A DNA stretch of 52,987 nucleotides from an uncultured Nitrososphaera sp. (lineage in GTDB: Archaea > Thermoproteota > Nitrososphaeria > Nitrososphaerales > Nitrososphaeraceae), in assembly GCA_946480575.1 (NCBI GenBank), contig CAMLKF010000006.1, positions 1 to 52,987 of the forward strand, written 5' to 3'. Position numbers and translations under genes: made by a program. Position 1 is the stretch's first letter, and each line of letters begins with the position of its first letter. Of this stretch, positions 40,344 to 49,090 are shown one piece after another. The notes under the pieces were generated by a model. It did no database searches. It had not been told where the DNA came from and saw nothing but the letters and a program-made list of their open reading frames with translations.

Positions 40344-40898
40344 CTACTCATGTATTATAAGAACGGGTTTTCTAGAGTTGTCCACTACCTTCCTAGCTGT
40401 ACTTCCTAGCGCTCTAATAAAGGAGGGTATTCTGGAGCTTGCCATTACGATAATGCCGCATTCCCTTTGCTCGGCTACACGTATTATTTCGTCAGCAACC
40501 TTGCCATGCGCTATTTCATAGGTTGTCTGTTTGATACCACCAGTCTTTTTACAGTAATCTGCCCTTTGTTCAAGAAGATGTCTTATGCCCTCTTCCACGT
40601 CATTTCGAAGACGTTCCTTACCTTTTTCCTCATCTTCTTTGACATATGAAAGCATCACACTTGGAGGAATATTATCAACGTAATCAACTACATTTAGCAG
40701 CAGTATCTCTGAGTCAGATGCCTTCTTGGATAAGGCTATAGCATGCGCCAGCGCTTTGTCTGACATCTCAAGGCCATCATGCGGCACAAGCACCTTTCGA
40801 TAGTCAAGATTACGGTGCAAGGATAGTATTGATTCCAAAGAGCGGTCAGAGGATGTTGTTTCTGATTGCACTTTTACTGATCCTCCTGAAGTTTCCAC
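40344..40898 (-). CDS. universal stress protein (UspA family)
   Basis: After a 28-residue Ser-rich extension the Usp fold begins: LDYRKVLVPHDGLEMSDKA, LAHAIALSKKASDSEILLLN, a helical insertion, HGKVADEIIRVAEQRECGI, IVMASSRIPSFIRALGSTAR and KVVDNSRKPVLII. The nucleotide motif G-x2-G-x9-G-S/T is present as a variant ending in ALGSTARKV, so ATP/AMP binding is plausible. It stands downstream of the signalling cluster on the opposite strand. The extra N-terminus may be disordered or mis-started. Confidence 0.9.
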   Translation of the reverse strand: METSGGSVKVQSETTSSDRSLESILSLHRNLDYRKVLVPHDGLEMSDKALAHAIALSKKASDSEILLLNVVDYVDNIPPSVMLSYVKEDEEKGKERLRNDVEEGIRHLLEQRADYCKKTGGIKQTTYEIAHGKVADEIIRVAEQRECGIIVMASSRIPSFIRALGSTARKVVDNSRKPVLIIHE

Positions 40899-40930
40899 AT
40901 ATGCTCTATGCGCCTGTATTCTTCGACATT

Positions 40931-41311
40931 TTATTTTAATATTTCGCAGGTTTGTTGAGCTATCTGAAAATCATGATAGTTCATGCGACGCATCTGACCC
41001 CGGGCAGATGAAATGATATGTCTTTGCCTTATAGGATGGACATTTATTACACCTCTGGTCAGCCAACTAACGATATCGGTCTCCCAGACAATGACATTGT
41101 TATCGAAGCAACATATATCTATCTGGGTAAACCCAAGAAAGATAATCTGTTTTTGTTTTTGAATTGAGTTGCATAAATATTCAAAGATTCCAGGTTCTGC
41201 GCTTGTACCTGGAGTCATTTCTTTGCGATTAACAGGATTAACATATCTAACGTAAGAGCACGATACACAGACATAAGCAGATAGTTCCTTTTGAAATATC
41301 ATGCATTTCAT
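40931..41311 (-). CDS. hypothetical protein (126 aa), uncertain
   Basis: The frame encodes SAYVCVSCSYVRYVNPVNR, IFEYLCNSIQKQKQIIFLG, DICCFDNNVIVWETDI and RQRHIISSARGQMRRMNYH. Cysteines in CVSC could bind a metal. Composition is acceptable but I see no family. The gap to the glutamine-synthetase gene (41312-41399) holds nothing else. Confidence 0.4.
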   Translation of the reverse strand: MKCMIFQKELSAYVCVSCSYVRYVNPVNRKEMTPGTSAEPGIFEYLCNSIQKQKQIIFLGFTQIDICCFDNNVIVWETDIVSWLTRGVINVHPIRQRHIISSARGQMRRMNYHDFQIAQQTCEILK

Positions 41312-41399
41312 GCTGCTTTACTTTTCTTCTGTGATTGGTTTGACCTCGGCGCAATTATGAAATATTGCTTAGGCTAACATCTAGTTACGATTATCATTT

Positions 41400-42866
41400 T
41401 TAAACGTCGGCGTACATCGAAAATTCGTGCGGATGCGGCCGCACTGCAAGCTCGACGTGCTCCTTTGCCTCGTGGTCTGCTATCATGTCGATGGTCTCGC
41501 TGTCAAATATCGGCTTTAGGAAGGCGCTGTCGCTTTCCAGCTCTTTATAGGCCTCCCTCAGGCTAGCAGGCAGCTGCTTTATGCCAAGTTCGTGCCTCCT
41601 CTTTGGAGTCATTTTGAAAATGTCCTCATTCACCGGGTCGCCGATGTCCTTCTTTTTCTTGATGCCGTCAAGGCCGGCTGCCAAAATTGCCGAGAACGCA
41701 AGGTACGGATTGCACGATGGGTCGGGCGCCCTGAACTCTATGCGCTTCAAGTACGCAAACTTGCTGCCCTTGTAGTGGGCTGGTATCCTGATTATTGCAG
41801 ACCTGTTGCCGATGCTCCACGCTACGTAGACCGGCGCTTCGTAGCCGGGCACAAGCCTTCTGTACGAGTTAGTGGTCGGCGCCACGATTGCGGCAAGCGC
41901 GTGCGCGTGCTCCATGATGCCTCCGCCAAAATAACGCGCAGTCTGCGACATCTCGGCGTACTCGTCTGCAGAATCGTAAAAGAGGTTCCCGCTCTTGCTC
42001 CACAGACTGACATTGACGTGCATGCCGGAGCCATTGTCAAGCGCTATAGGCTTTGGCATCATGGTCGCTATCATGTTGTGCTTTTTTGCAATGTTCTTGA
42101 CGATGTACTTGTAGCTCTGTACCGCGTCGCCTGTGTTGACCAGTGAGTCAAAGCGGATGTCTATTTCGCACTGGCCGGCGGTGGCCACTTCATGGTGGTG
42201 CGCATCACACACTATGCCAAAGTTGTTCGTGAGCACGTCAACGCACTCGTTGCGGTACTCCATCAGGGTGTCGCCAGGCGCACTTGGCAGATAACCCTCC
42301 CTGAGCCTTAGCGCGTAGCCGACGCTGTCTGTCGACCATGGTGCCTCCCTTGACGCAATGTGGTAGCTCTGACCTTGGTATGGCGTCATGGTGTTGACTT
42401 CGAGCTTGTCAAACACAAAGAACTCAACCTCAGGACCCCAGTACGACACGTCGTAGCCCTGATCCGACAAGTGCTTTTCGGCCTTTTTTGCGATGCCGCG
42501 CGGGTCGCGGGGGAATGTTTCGCGCTTGCTCCCGCCGCTGAGGATGTCACATATGAGCCTCGCGGTGGGCGCCTTTTCTATCCAAGGTATCGTCGCATAG
42601 GTGGAAGGGTCCGGCCTTAGGATGAGGTCAGACTCGTGGATCTCTGTAAAGCCGCGGATGGACGAGCCATCAAGCTTTGGAAGGCCGTCGGTGAAATCTT
42701 CGATCCTGAACATCTTGGAGTCTATAGTGGTGTGGTGGAATCTGCCAAAGAGGCCGGTAAACTGCAGGTCGAGGAACTTGATGCCGTCGTCCTTCAGCCT
42801 CTTCATCACTCCTTCGGCAGTAAATGTTTGCGGCTCAATTCTGCCATCAATTAATTTATAAGGCAA
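41400..42866 (-). CDS. glnA: glutamine synthetase type I
   Basis: The protein (488 aa from TTG 42866) condenses ammonia with glutamate using ATP; in an ammonia oxidiser it is the main assimilation enzyme. Motifs: DLQFTGLFGRFHHTTI, DGSSIRGFTEIHESDLIL (latch region), DVSYWGPEVEFFVFD (metal Glu), GQCEIDIRFDSLV, DNGSGMHVNVSLW (N-G-S-G-x-H), VPGYEAPVYVAWSIGNRSA and RIEFRAPDPSCNPYLAFSA. The adenylylation motif and Tyr of bacterial type I-beta are not evident. TATA-like CTTATAAATTAA lies within the first codons (42843-42858, minus), so translation may really start at GTG 42809 or ATG 42806 (MKRLKDDG). Confidence 0.95.
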   Translation of the reverse strand: MPYKLIDGRIEPQTFTAEGVMKRLKDDGIKFLDLQFTGLFGRFHHTTIDSKMFRIEDFTDGLPKLDGSSIRGFTEIHESDLILRPDPSTYATIPWIEKAPTARLICDILSGGSKRETFPRDPRGIAKKAEKHLSDQGYDVSYWGPEVEFFVFDKLEVNTMTPYQGQSYHIASREAPWSTDSVGYALRLREGYLPSAPGDTLMEYRNECVDVLTNNFGIVCDAHHHEVATAGQCEIDIRFDSLVNTGDAVQSYKYIVKNIAKKHNMIATMMPKPIALDNGSGMHVNVSLWSKSGNLFYDSADEYAEMSQTARYFGGGIMEHAHALAAIVAPTTNSYRRLVPGYEAPVYVAWSIGNRSAIIRIPAHYKGSKFAYLKRIEFRAPDPSCNPYLAFSAILAAGLDGIKKKKDIGDPVNEDIFKMTPKRRHELGIKQLPASLREAYKELESDSAFLKPIFDSETIDMIADHEAKEHVELAVRPHPHEFSMYADV

Positions 42867-42932
42867 CTGGAATATCCACTAAGTGTAGGACACGAAAATC
42901 CTATAATTTAAGGCTTGTTGGTGATGATCTGA

Positions 42933-43547
42933 ATGTCTGTCGGGCAGCAAAAAAGCAGCGAGCAGGGCGCCGCCGGAGACGGCGAGCAGGTAATTGCGCT
43001 AAAGGACGTTTACAAGCTGCTCAGAAAGGAAGTAGAGACACCTTCGCTCCAGACCATAGAGCCTGACACTTTTCAAAAGATAGCAGCTGCGCTTGGGCAC
43101 TTGAAGGGGCAGGGCTACGAAGGCTTCGAGGCGAAAATAAGGGACCGCATGGCAGACCTCCTTGCGACCTGCGCTCACCTGCTAATAGAGACAAGGCAGC
43201 ACAAGATGCGTGCCGGCGACAACGAGCCGCTTGACTACTCAAAGCTCACCGACGAAGAAAAATACATCCTCGATGGCTGGAGGGAGTCCGACATCAGAGC
43301 GGCCGAGGTCATTGGCGCCACGGTCAAGGGAAGGCCAAAGGTGCTCGAGTCGATATCCGCTAGAGTGCGTACAAAGCAAATAGTCGTGCGATTCCTCAAG
43401 CCTATGGAGCAGTTCATCGGAGTGGACATGAGCAAGTACGGGCCTTTCCAAGCAGAGGACGTGGCATCGCTCCCATTCGAGAATGCGCGCTCGATAATCG
43501 AGACTGGCGTGGCGGTTCAGGTGCATGCGCAGCAGACGTCGCGCTGA
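42933..43547 (+). CDS. GINS complex subunit (Gins51/Gins15-like)
   Basis: A Gln/Gly-rich start is followed by the helical A domain (IALKDVYKLLRKEVETPSL, KIRDRMADLLATCAHLLIE and LTDEEKYILDGWRESD). The small B domain comes last: KQIVVRFLKPMEQFIGVD, KYGPFQAEDVASLPFENARS and IIETGVAVQVH. The A-then-B order and the Y-G-P-F ... D-x-A-x-L-P motif identify archaeal Gins51. GINS links MCM helicase and polymerase/primase at the fork. It is divergent from glnA, sharing about 65 bp. Its own partner (Gins23) is not in the window. Confidence 0.85.
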   Translation: MSVGQQKSSEQGAAGDGEQVIALKDVYKLLRKEVETPSLQTIEPDTFQKIAAALGHLKGQGYEGFEAKIRDRMADLLATCAHLLIETRQHKMRAGDNEPLDYSKLTDEEKYILDGWRESDIRAAEVIGATVKGRPKVLESISARVRTKQIVVRFLKPMEQFIGVDMSKYGPFQAEDVASLPFENARSIIETGVAVQVHAQQTSR

Positions 43548-43592
43548 AAAGTCTATAGAACCCGTTATTAGCTATGTAATCGCGGTGCGCGC

Positions 43593-43967
43593 ATGGAAGA
43601 ACTGGTCAACCAGCTTGCCCAGCGAGTCGGAATAAATCCGGATCAGGCAAGGACCGTCATGGCTGTAGTTTCCAAAACACTCCTTCAAAAGGCAGAACCG
43701 GGCAAGGCGCAGGGATTGATGTCAAAGCTGCCTGATAGCATCACAGGCATGTTTTCAGACAGCGAAAAGCAAGAATTCACCACGACCCGGCAGGATGTCA
43801 GCAACGAAGAGGTAATCCAGAGGATAGACCGCGAGGCTGGCATCAACGACAAGAATAAATCCCAGCGGGCGGTCGAGGAAAGCGTCAAGTTACTGCAGGA
43901 TAAGACAGGCGAAAGCGACCTGCTTGGAAGTGTAATGGGCGGGTTCAAGAAAATGTTTGGTGGCTGA
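43593..43967 (+). CDS. DUF2267/DUF2780-like protein (124 aa)
   Basis: The N-terminal 60 residues match small helical DUF2267/DUF2780-type domains: EELVNQLAQRVGINPDQAR, VMAVVSKTLLQKAEPGKAQG and MSKLPDSITGMFSD. The rest is charged (EEVIQRIDREAGINDKNKSQ), ending GSVMGGFKKMFGG. Function is unknown; in bacteria such domains occur in stress-linked operons. It is soluble. It is 45 bp after the GINS gene and may be co-transcribed. Confidence 0.65.
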   Translation: MEELVNQLAQRVGINPDQARTVMAVVSKTLLQKAEPGKAQGLMSKLPDSITGMFSDSEKQEFTTTRQDVSNEEVIQRIDREAGINDKNKSQRAVEESVKLLQDKTGESDLLGSVMGGFKKMFGG

Positions 43968-44025
43968 GCTGCGTTCAAACAACGTTATTATTTAGCATAC
44001 ACCTCAGTGTTGATGACTGTCGGCG

Positions 44026-44310
44026 ATGGTCCACCTCGGTATCGATATTGACCAGTTTATCCTTCTCACTATTTACCCTGCAGCCGTGTTCTTTGCCATT
44101 GGATACATCGCCAAAAAGACCAAGATGAGGCCGGTGGTGTCGTATCTGCTACAGGCGGGAACGTGCTTTGCTTTTGCAATCGCGTATCTTGTCGCCGTGC
44201 CAAACGGTGGCGCGCAGGGGCTTGCTGTGGTGCTTGCAATGTTTGGCGCGGTCCTCTTGCTCATGGCAAGAAAGCAAAAGATACAGCAGCAAGAAGAGCA
44301 GAGCATCTAG
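44026..44310 (+). CDS. small membrane protein, three TM helices (94 aa)
   Basis: Hydrophobic helices lie at about 10-27 (FILLTIYPAAVFFAIGYIA), 37-58 (VVSYLLQAGTCFAFAIAYLV) and 62-80 (AQGLAVVLAMFGAVLLLMA), followed by a charged end (RKQKIQQQEEQ). No family is recognised. It is in line with the two genes before it (spacing 58 bp). The convergent gene at 44315 starts its stop 4 bp away. Confidence 0.7.
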   Translation: MVHLGIDIDQFILLTIYPAAVFFAIGYIAKKTKMRPVVSYLLQAGTCFAFAIAYLVAVPNGGAQGLAVVLAMFGAVLLLMARKQKIQQQEEQSI

Positions 44311-44314
44311 CCAC

Positions 44315-44497
44315 CTAGGGCCGAGCGTTGAGCATCCTGTTTGCGCGCTCGATCCTGCTATCCATCAACCCTTCTATCCAAGTGTGAAACTCGCGCTCGG
44401 CCACATCATAGCTGCAATTGTTCTTACTCATGTACTTCTGGATAAACTTGACCTTGGTCCACAAGTAAGCCAGCTCGTCGCTGTCATCGAGGCTCAT
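44315..44497 (-). CDS. hypothetical protein (60 aa)
   Basis: A compact helical protein: SDELAYLWTKVKFIQKYM, NCSYDVAEREFHTWIEGL and DSRIERANRMLNARP. No family is recognised. The acidic N-terminus and aromatic core positions look real, and the start ATG 44497 is followed directly by the fold. Confidence 0.65.
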   Translation of the reverse strand: MSLDDSDELAYLWTKVKFIQKYMSKNNCSYDVAEREFHTWIEGLMDSRIERANRMLNARP

Positions 44498-44592
44498 AAG
44501 TGCACGGAACTACACGCGTAAACATAATACTTAAGCTTTGTTCAAGCCAGCAAAAACGTATTATTACAATGTAAGTGTTTCTTTAAACTATA

Positions 44593-45333
44593 ATGATAAA
44601 GGGCAAAGTGGCAATAGTTACGGGAGCAAGCAGCGGCATAGGATACGCAACCTGCTTGGCGCTGTCAAAGGCGGGCGCCAGGGTGGCTGCAGGCGCAAGG
44701 CGCACGGACAGGCTCGAGTCGCTGGAGAAGGAGATCGCCAAGAACGGCGGCGAGATTTTAATACAAGAACTGGATGTAACAAAAAAGGCCGAGTGCGACT
44801 CGTTTGTTGATGCCGCCGCCAAAAAGTGGGGCATGGTCGACATCCTTGTCAATAACGCCGGCCTCATGCCGCTGAGCTTCTTCAAGAGCCTCAAGGTAGA
44901 CGAGTGGGACCGGATGATAGACGTGAACATCAAAGGAGTCCTGTACTGCACCGCCGCGGCTATCCCGCACATGCTCGCCAAAAAGTCGGGCCACATCGTC
45001 AACATTTCTTCTGTGGCCGGGAGAGTCGTCTTCCCTGCCGGGAGCGTCTACTGCGCCACAAAGCACGCAGTCACTGCGCTCAGCGAAGGACTCAGGCAGG
45101 AGTTTAGCACTAGATCAAACATACGGGTCACCTGCATCGAGCCAGGAGTCGTGGCGACAGAGCTGACAAACACGATAACTGACAAGTCGCTCGAGAAATT
45201 TGTTGAAGCGACAAAGCAGATGGAGGCACTGTATGCAGAAGACATTGCAAATGCGATCCTGTTTGCTGTCGAGTCTCCAAGCCACATGAACGTGAACGAG
45301 ATACTGGTAAGGCCGACAACACAGGAACGCTGA
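44593..45333 (+). CDS. short-chain dehydrogenase/reductase
   Basis: A classical SDR of 246 residues: VAIVTGASSGIGYATCLALS (Rossmann T-G-x3-G-x-G), RRTDRLESLEKE at the coenzyme-selecting position (Arg suggests NADP(H)), DILVNNAGLMPLSF (N-N-A-G), and the active-site Ser in VNISSVAGRVVFPAGSVY followed by C-A-T-K, giving Y-x3-K. The substrate is unknown. Its closest bacterial relatives are annotated as serine 3-dehydrogenase/YdfG-like or sorbitol-type oxidoreductases. It stands alone. Confidence 0.95.
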   Translation: MIKGKVAIVTGASSGIGYATCLALSKAGARVAAGARRTDRLESLEKEIAKNGGEILIQELDVTKKAECDSFVDAAAKKWGMVDILVNNAGLMPLSFFKSLKVDEWDRMIDVNIKGVLYCTAAAIPHMLAKKSGHIVNISSVAGRVVFPAGSVYCATKHAVTALSEGLRQEFSTRSNIRVTCIEPGVVATELTNTITDKSLEKFVEATKQMEALYAEDIANAILFAVESPSHMNVNEILVRPTTQER

Positions 45334-45367
45334 GAAGGTGCGGCTTGAAAGCACACTACCGCTGCAG

Positions 45368-45529
45368 TCAGGATGATTCTTTGTCGTCTTCCAGCATATC
45401 ATCGTGTCGGCGCATGCCGTGGGTCTTGATGTACCTTAACAATTCCTCATCGTTGGCAAGCCGGAAGTATCGCTTCATACGCTCCAGCGTATCATCATCA
45501 TAAGTCCAGTGGATGTTTTCTTCCGGCAT
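45368..45529 (-). CDS. small hypothetical protein (53 aa)
   Basis: ATG 45529 opens PEENIHWTYDDDTLERMKRY, then FRLANDEELLRYIKTHGMRR and HDDMLEDDKESS, ending at TGA (45368-45370). It is strongly charged and helical, with codon use like the core genes around it. It starts 60 bp from the divergent flavoprotein gene. No family is recognised, but the reading quality is good. Confidence 0.65.
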   Translation of the reverse strand: MPEENIHWTYDDDTLERMKRYFRLANDEELLRYIKTHGMRRHDDMLEDDKESS

Positions 45530-45591
45530 TACTGATCAATGTATGTCATCACTAAAAAGTTTTTACATGGTATTTCGATTATTTTTATTCA

Positions 45592-46740
45592 ATGGGCAAG
45601 CGCATTTTGATCCTTGGGGCCGGCTTTGGCGGCCTTGCCGCTGCCAATGAGCTGAGAAAGGCTCTCAATCAAGATCATCGCATCATAGTCATCGATCGCA
45701 AAACGTCGTTTATGATGGGGCTTGTCAAGCTCTGGATACTGGAGGGGGGCAGGAGGCTTGAAGAGTCGCAGACGCCTCTTGCCGGCCTGAATGCAAAGGG
45801 CATCGAATACCTGAATGACGAAGTTACAAAGATCGATGCCGCTTCTGGCAGGGTGCAGGCAAAAAGCCATGGCTGGATACAGTACGACTATTTGATAATC
45901 GCGCTTGGGGCCGAGACTGCGCCTGAAAAAATAAGCGGCTTTGTCAGCAGGGGCTACAGCCTGTACGACGCACCGCAGGTCGAGCCGCTGAGGGATAGAC
46001 TGCTTTCGCTCAGGCGCGGCAGGGTAGCAGTGGCGATAATGGGCATGCCCTACAAGTGCCCGCCGGCGCCGTACGAGGCATCGCTGATAATTGACAGCAT
46101 GCTGACAAGAAACGGAACCAGAAATTCCATAGATATAGACCTGTATACTCCTGCCCCCATAGCGCTACCAGTCGCCGGCCCGCAGGTGAGCGCCAGCGTG
46201 ATCGAGATAATTTCACAACGCGGTATACGCTTCCACCATTCGCACAAGCTGCAGTCGGTGTTAAACAACAAGATGGAATTTGAAAACGGAGCCCGGCAGG
46301 ATTATGACGTGCTGGTCGGCATCCCGCCGCATAGGGTTCCGGAAGTCGTAAAGAGCTCTGGCTTGGCAGAAGAAGGCGACTGGATAAGCGTCGACAGGCA
46401 CACAATGAAAACATCATTCAAGAACGCCTATGCGATAGGCGATGCCATCGAGATAAAGGTGGGAGCAATGGCCTTGCCCAAGGCAGGCATATTTGCAGAG
46501 GAGCAGGCAAAGGTGGCTGCCAGGCAGATAATAGACGAGATCAACGACAGGCCTGCTGCCACGGCGTTTGCCGGGCAGGGCTACTGCTTTATGGAGGCCG
46601 GCAACAAGCGTGCAGGCTACCTCGAGGCCGACTTTTACAACCCTGCCGGGCCTCTGATCAAACTGGAAGCGCCGTCGGAGCAGAATTTCGAGAAAAAGCA
46701 AGAGTTTGAAAGGACCAGGATAAAAGAGTGGCTATTGTGA
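45592..46740 (+). CDS. FAD-dependent oxidoreductase (sulfide:quinone reductase-like)
   Basis: The 382-residue protein starts with the FAD-binding ILILGAGFGGLAAANELR (G-x-G-x2-G), has DYLIIALGAET and a second dinucleotide-binding segment around VAVAIMGMPYKCPPAPYEA, and ends with NAYAIGDAIEIKV, the conserved FAD G-D motif. The overall plan and the single CPPAPYE cysteine match the SQR/flavocytochrome-c group. Canonical SQR uses two or three cysteines; only Cys in MPYKC and a late Cys (GYCFM) are seen, so the electron donor may differ from sulfide. A role in thiol or quinone redox is likely. The last 9 bp overlap the convergent membrane gene. Confidence 0.82.
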   Translation: MGKRILILGAGFGGLAAANELRKALNQDHRIIVIDRKTSFMMGLVKLWILEGGRRLEESQTPLAGLNAKGIEYLNDEVTKIDAASGRVQAKSHGWIQYDYLIIALGAETAPEKISGFVSRGYSLYDAPQVEPLRDRLLSLRRGRVAVAIMGMPYKCPPAPYEASLIIDSMLTRNGTRNSIDIDLYTPAPIALPVAGPQVSASVIEIISQRGIRFHHSHKLQSVLNNKMEFENGARQDYDVLVGIPPHRVPEVVKSSGLAEEGDWISVDRHTMKTSFKNAYAIGDAIEIKVGAMALPKAGIFAEEQAKVAARQIIDEINDRPAATAFAGQGYCFMEAGNKRAGYLEADFYNPAGPLIKLEAPSEQNFEKKQEFERTRIKEWLL

Positions 46741-47286
46741 CTCTTTCTTTTCCGGCTTGGACATCGTGTAAAAGCCGTAGGCCGAAATGAGAAACGCTGC
46801 AAGTGACATCTTGGTCGCAAACACGAGATTCCAAGGCGTCTCTGGATTTGGATACCTTACATTAAGGTCATCAAACCTCATTATTCCGCTTATCGCGTCG
46901 GCTGTCATGAGCGAGTTCCACACGATAAAGTTGTAGACGAATTCATAGAGCGACACTACGGCAATTGCAAGCACTATCAGCCGCAGCATCGACTTGAGCC
47001 ACTTGGGGATGCTCTTTACTTTATCGCCTCCGAGCCTGACGACGCAGTACCAGCCGACGACTGACACTATCATCAAGTAGGTCACGAGCTTGAATAGGCC
47101 TCTGAATGGGAACTCGGTCTCTACGAGCACTTCGCCAATGACCACTCTGCCCGTCTGCAGGTATTCGTTCAGGCTGACGTAGATGGCGTAAAATGTGATG
47201 GTGGCCATGACAAAGGCGCAAAAGTAAAAGACGCCAAGGTATATCCTCCGCGCCTTTAAGTCGTCCTTTTCAACAACCGTGCGCAC
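46732..47286 (-). CDS. four-TM membrane protein (184 aa)
   Basis: Four helices are visible: IYLGVFYFCAFVMATITFYA, FKLVTYLMIVSVVGWYCVV, MLRLIVLAIAVVSLYEFVYN and WNLVFATKMSLAAFLISAYG. They are separated by a loop with ETEFPFRG and DDLNVRYPNPETP. The C-terminus is Lys/Glu-rich (SKPEKKESQ). No family is recognised. It converges on the flavoprotein gene and has its promoter shared with, or next to, the 3' end of polX. Confidence 0.75.
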   Translation of the reverse strand: MRTVVEKDDLKARRIYLGVFYFCAFVMATITFYAIYVSLNEYLQTGRVVIGEVLVETEFPFRGLFKLVTYLMIVSVVGWYCVVRLGGDKVKSIPKWLKSMLRLIVLAIAVVSLYEFVYNFIVWNSLMTADAISGIMRFDDLNVRYPNPETPWNLVFATKMSLAAFLISAYGFYTMSKPEKKESQ

Positions 47287-47320
47287 GGTCTATGGATTAA
47301 CTATAGACGTATTATATCAT

Positions 47321-49090
47321 TTACTTTAGCGCCTTGAGTAGCCTGTCCGCCGGGAGAGTGTTGAGCACGTCCATTTGTGTAGCCCAGCCCCGCCTTGCCT
47401 GCGCAATGCCAAACACCAGGTATGCATAGTGGATGGGGTGGTGCGCATCAGAGTCAATGACCAGCTTGGCTCCCTTTTTCATCGCCATCCTCACGTACTC
47501 ATCCTTCAGGTCGAGCCTGTCATAGTGCGCATCTATCTCCAAGATAGTGCCTGTGTCCCGCGCAACCTCGATCACTTTCTCAATGTCGACAGGGTAGCCC
47601 TCGCGCTTGTTGATGAGCCTGCCTGTAGGGTGGAACAGTATGTCGACGCTCGGGTTCTTGGCAGCTTTTACCAGCCGCTCTGTCTGTGCCTCGACTGGCA
47701 GGTTGAAATTAGAATGAATGGCCGCCCCAACAATGTCGAGTTTATCGAGAACATTGCTTGGAATGTCAAGCGAGCCATCCTTCATGACGTTGACCTCGGC
47801 AGATGACAAAATTCGGAAACTTCCTTTCAGCCTGTCGTTGAGCTCTACTATCCTGCCGGCCTGCTCCAAGAGCTCGTTTTCGTCAAGGCCATTGGCAAGG
47901 GCAAGGCTCTTTGTGTGGTCAGTTATCGCGATGTAGCTAAGTCCGAATTCCTTTGCGGCACGGGCCATCTCCTCCATCGTTGCCGTGCCGTCGGTGCTCT
48001 CGCTATGCACTTGCAGGTCTCCCCTGAGGCTTCCATACTCTACCAGCTTGGGCAGCCTGCCCTGCTTGGCCAATTCGATCTCGCCGGTATTCTCCCGCAT
48101 CTCCGGCGGGATCCACTGCAAGCCCAATGCCTGGTACACCCCATCCTCGGTTGCGCCTGCGACACGCGCCTCGCCCTTGTAAACGCCCCACTCGTTCAGT
48201 CGGAGGCCCTTTGCAATAGCTATCTTGCGAAGCTCCACCGAGTGCTCCTTGTTCCCGGTAAAGTACTGGAGTGCCGAGCCCCAGCTCTCCTTTGGAACAA
48301 CCAGCAGGTCAGCGTCAATGCCGCCGGCAAGCCGGACAAATGCCTTTGCAGGGCCTCTGCCGACAATCTCCTCAACCTCTGGCATGCTGACGAAAAACTC
48401 CATCACCTTTTCCGGGTCGTCGGCAGTCACAAGGTAGTCGATGTCGCCTACTGTCTCCTTCATGCGCCTGACAGAGCCGGCTGCAACCGCGTGATGCACG
48501 CCTTCTGCTTGCAGCAGGCGCAACTCGATCTGCTTGACCAGCGGGTAGACCTCGCCTATTATACGCCTGCCCTTGCCCTTTCTGAAAAATTCGATTCTCT
48601 TTTTGATGTCCTGCTCCTTTTTCTCGGTAAAGCCCGGCACCGTCTGAAGCCTGCCCTCGGCAGCAGCATTTTCCAGCCCTGCCAAGTCCTTGACCTGCAG
48701 CTTGTCATAGAGAGCCTTTATTGTCCTAGGGCCGATGCCTTCAATGCCGTACAACTCATCGATGTTGATTGGGACCTTGGCTTTCAGCTCTTCCAGATGG
48801 CGCACCTTACCGGTCTTGACATATTCCTCTATCTTGGCGGCGATGGCCTTGCCGACAGACGGGATTTCAAGCAGCGCCGCGACGCCGCCGTTGTCGTATA
48901 CATCAGCAACATTCTCAGACAAATTCGCGATAGTGTCTGCCGCCCTGTAGTAAGCGCGGGCGCGAAACTGGGCGTTGGCATAGTCTTCGCCAACTTCAGT
49001 CAGAAAGCCAAGGTGGCGCATTATCTTGGCGATGTCAGAGTTTTTTACCGCTGCCAACCGATAATTACCGGCCAACCGAGTTCTTAACAT
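47321..49090 (-). CDS. polX: family-X DNA polymerase with PHP domain (PolX)
   Basis: The 589-residue protein has the PolX plan: an 8-kDa-like HhH domain (FRARAYYRAADTIANLSENV, LLEIPSVGKAIAAKIEEYV), a second HhH (LYGIEGIGPRTIKALYDKL), and the nucleotidyltransferase with AAGSVRRMKETVGDIDYLV holding the catalytic acids. A later acid is in GGIDADLLVVP. The C-terminal PHP domain shows LRGDLQVHSESTDGTATMEE, AITDHTKSLALANG, SSAEVNVMKDGSLDI, FHPTGR, LEIDAHYDRLD and VIDSDAHHP. It fills short gaps in base-excision and end repair, and the PHP part gives 3'-5' exonuclease or AP-processing activity. ATG 49090 is about 24 residues before the HhH domain; Met25 (MRHLGFL) is an alternative start. Confidence 0.96.
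   Translation of the reverse strand: MLRTRLAGNYRLAAVKNSDIAKIMRHLGFLTEVGEDYANAQFRARAYYRAADTIANLSENVADVYDNGGVAALLEIPSVGKAIAAKIEEYVKTGKVRHLEELKAKVPINIDELYGIEGIGPRTIKALYDKLQVKDLAGLENAAAEGRLQTVPGFTEKKEQDIKKRIEFFRKGKGRRIIGEVYPLVKQIELRLLQAEGVHHAVAAGSVRRMKETVGDIDYLVTADDPEKVMEFFVSMPEVEEIVGRGPAKAFVRLAGGIDADLLVVPKESWGSALQYFTGNKEHSVELRKIAIAKGLRLNEWGVYKGEARVAGATEDGVYQALGLQWIPPEMRENTGEIELAKQGRLPKLVEYGSLRGDLQVHSESTDGTATMEEMARAAKEFGLSYIAITDHTKSLALANGLDENELLEQAGRIVELNDRLKGSFRILSSAEVNVMKDGSLDIPSNVLDKLDIVGAAIHSNFNLPVEAQTERLVKAAKNPSVDILFHPTGRLINKREGYPVDIEKVIEVARDTGTILEIDAHYDRLDLKDEYVRMAMKKGAKLVIDSDAHHPIHYAYLVFGIAQARRGWATQMDVLNTLPADRLLKALK

Noticed and set aside
47915..49087. 390-codon plus frame across polX
   Set aside because: Antisense to a complete PolX with all motifs; no protein signature.
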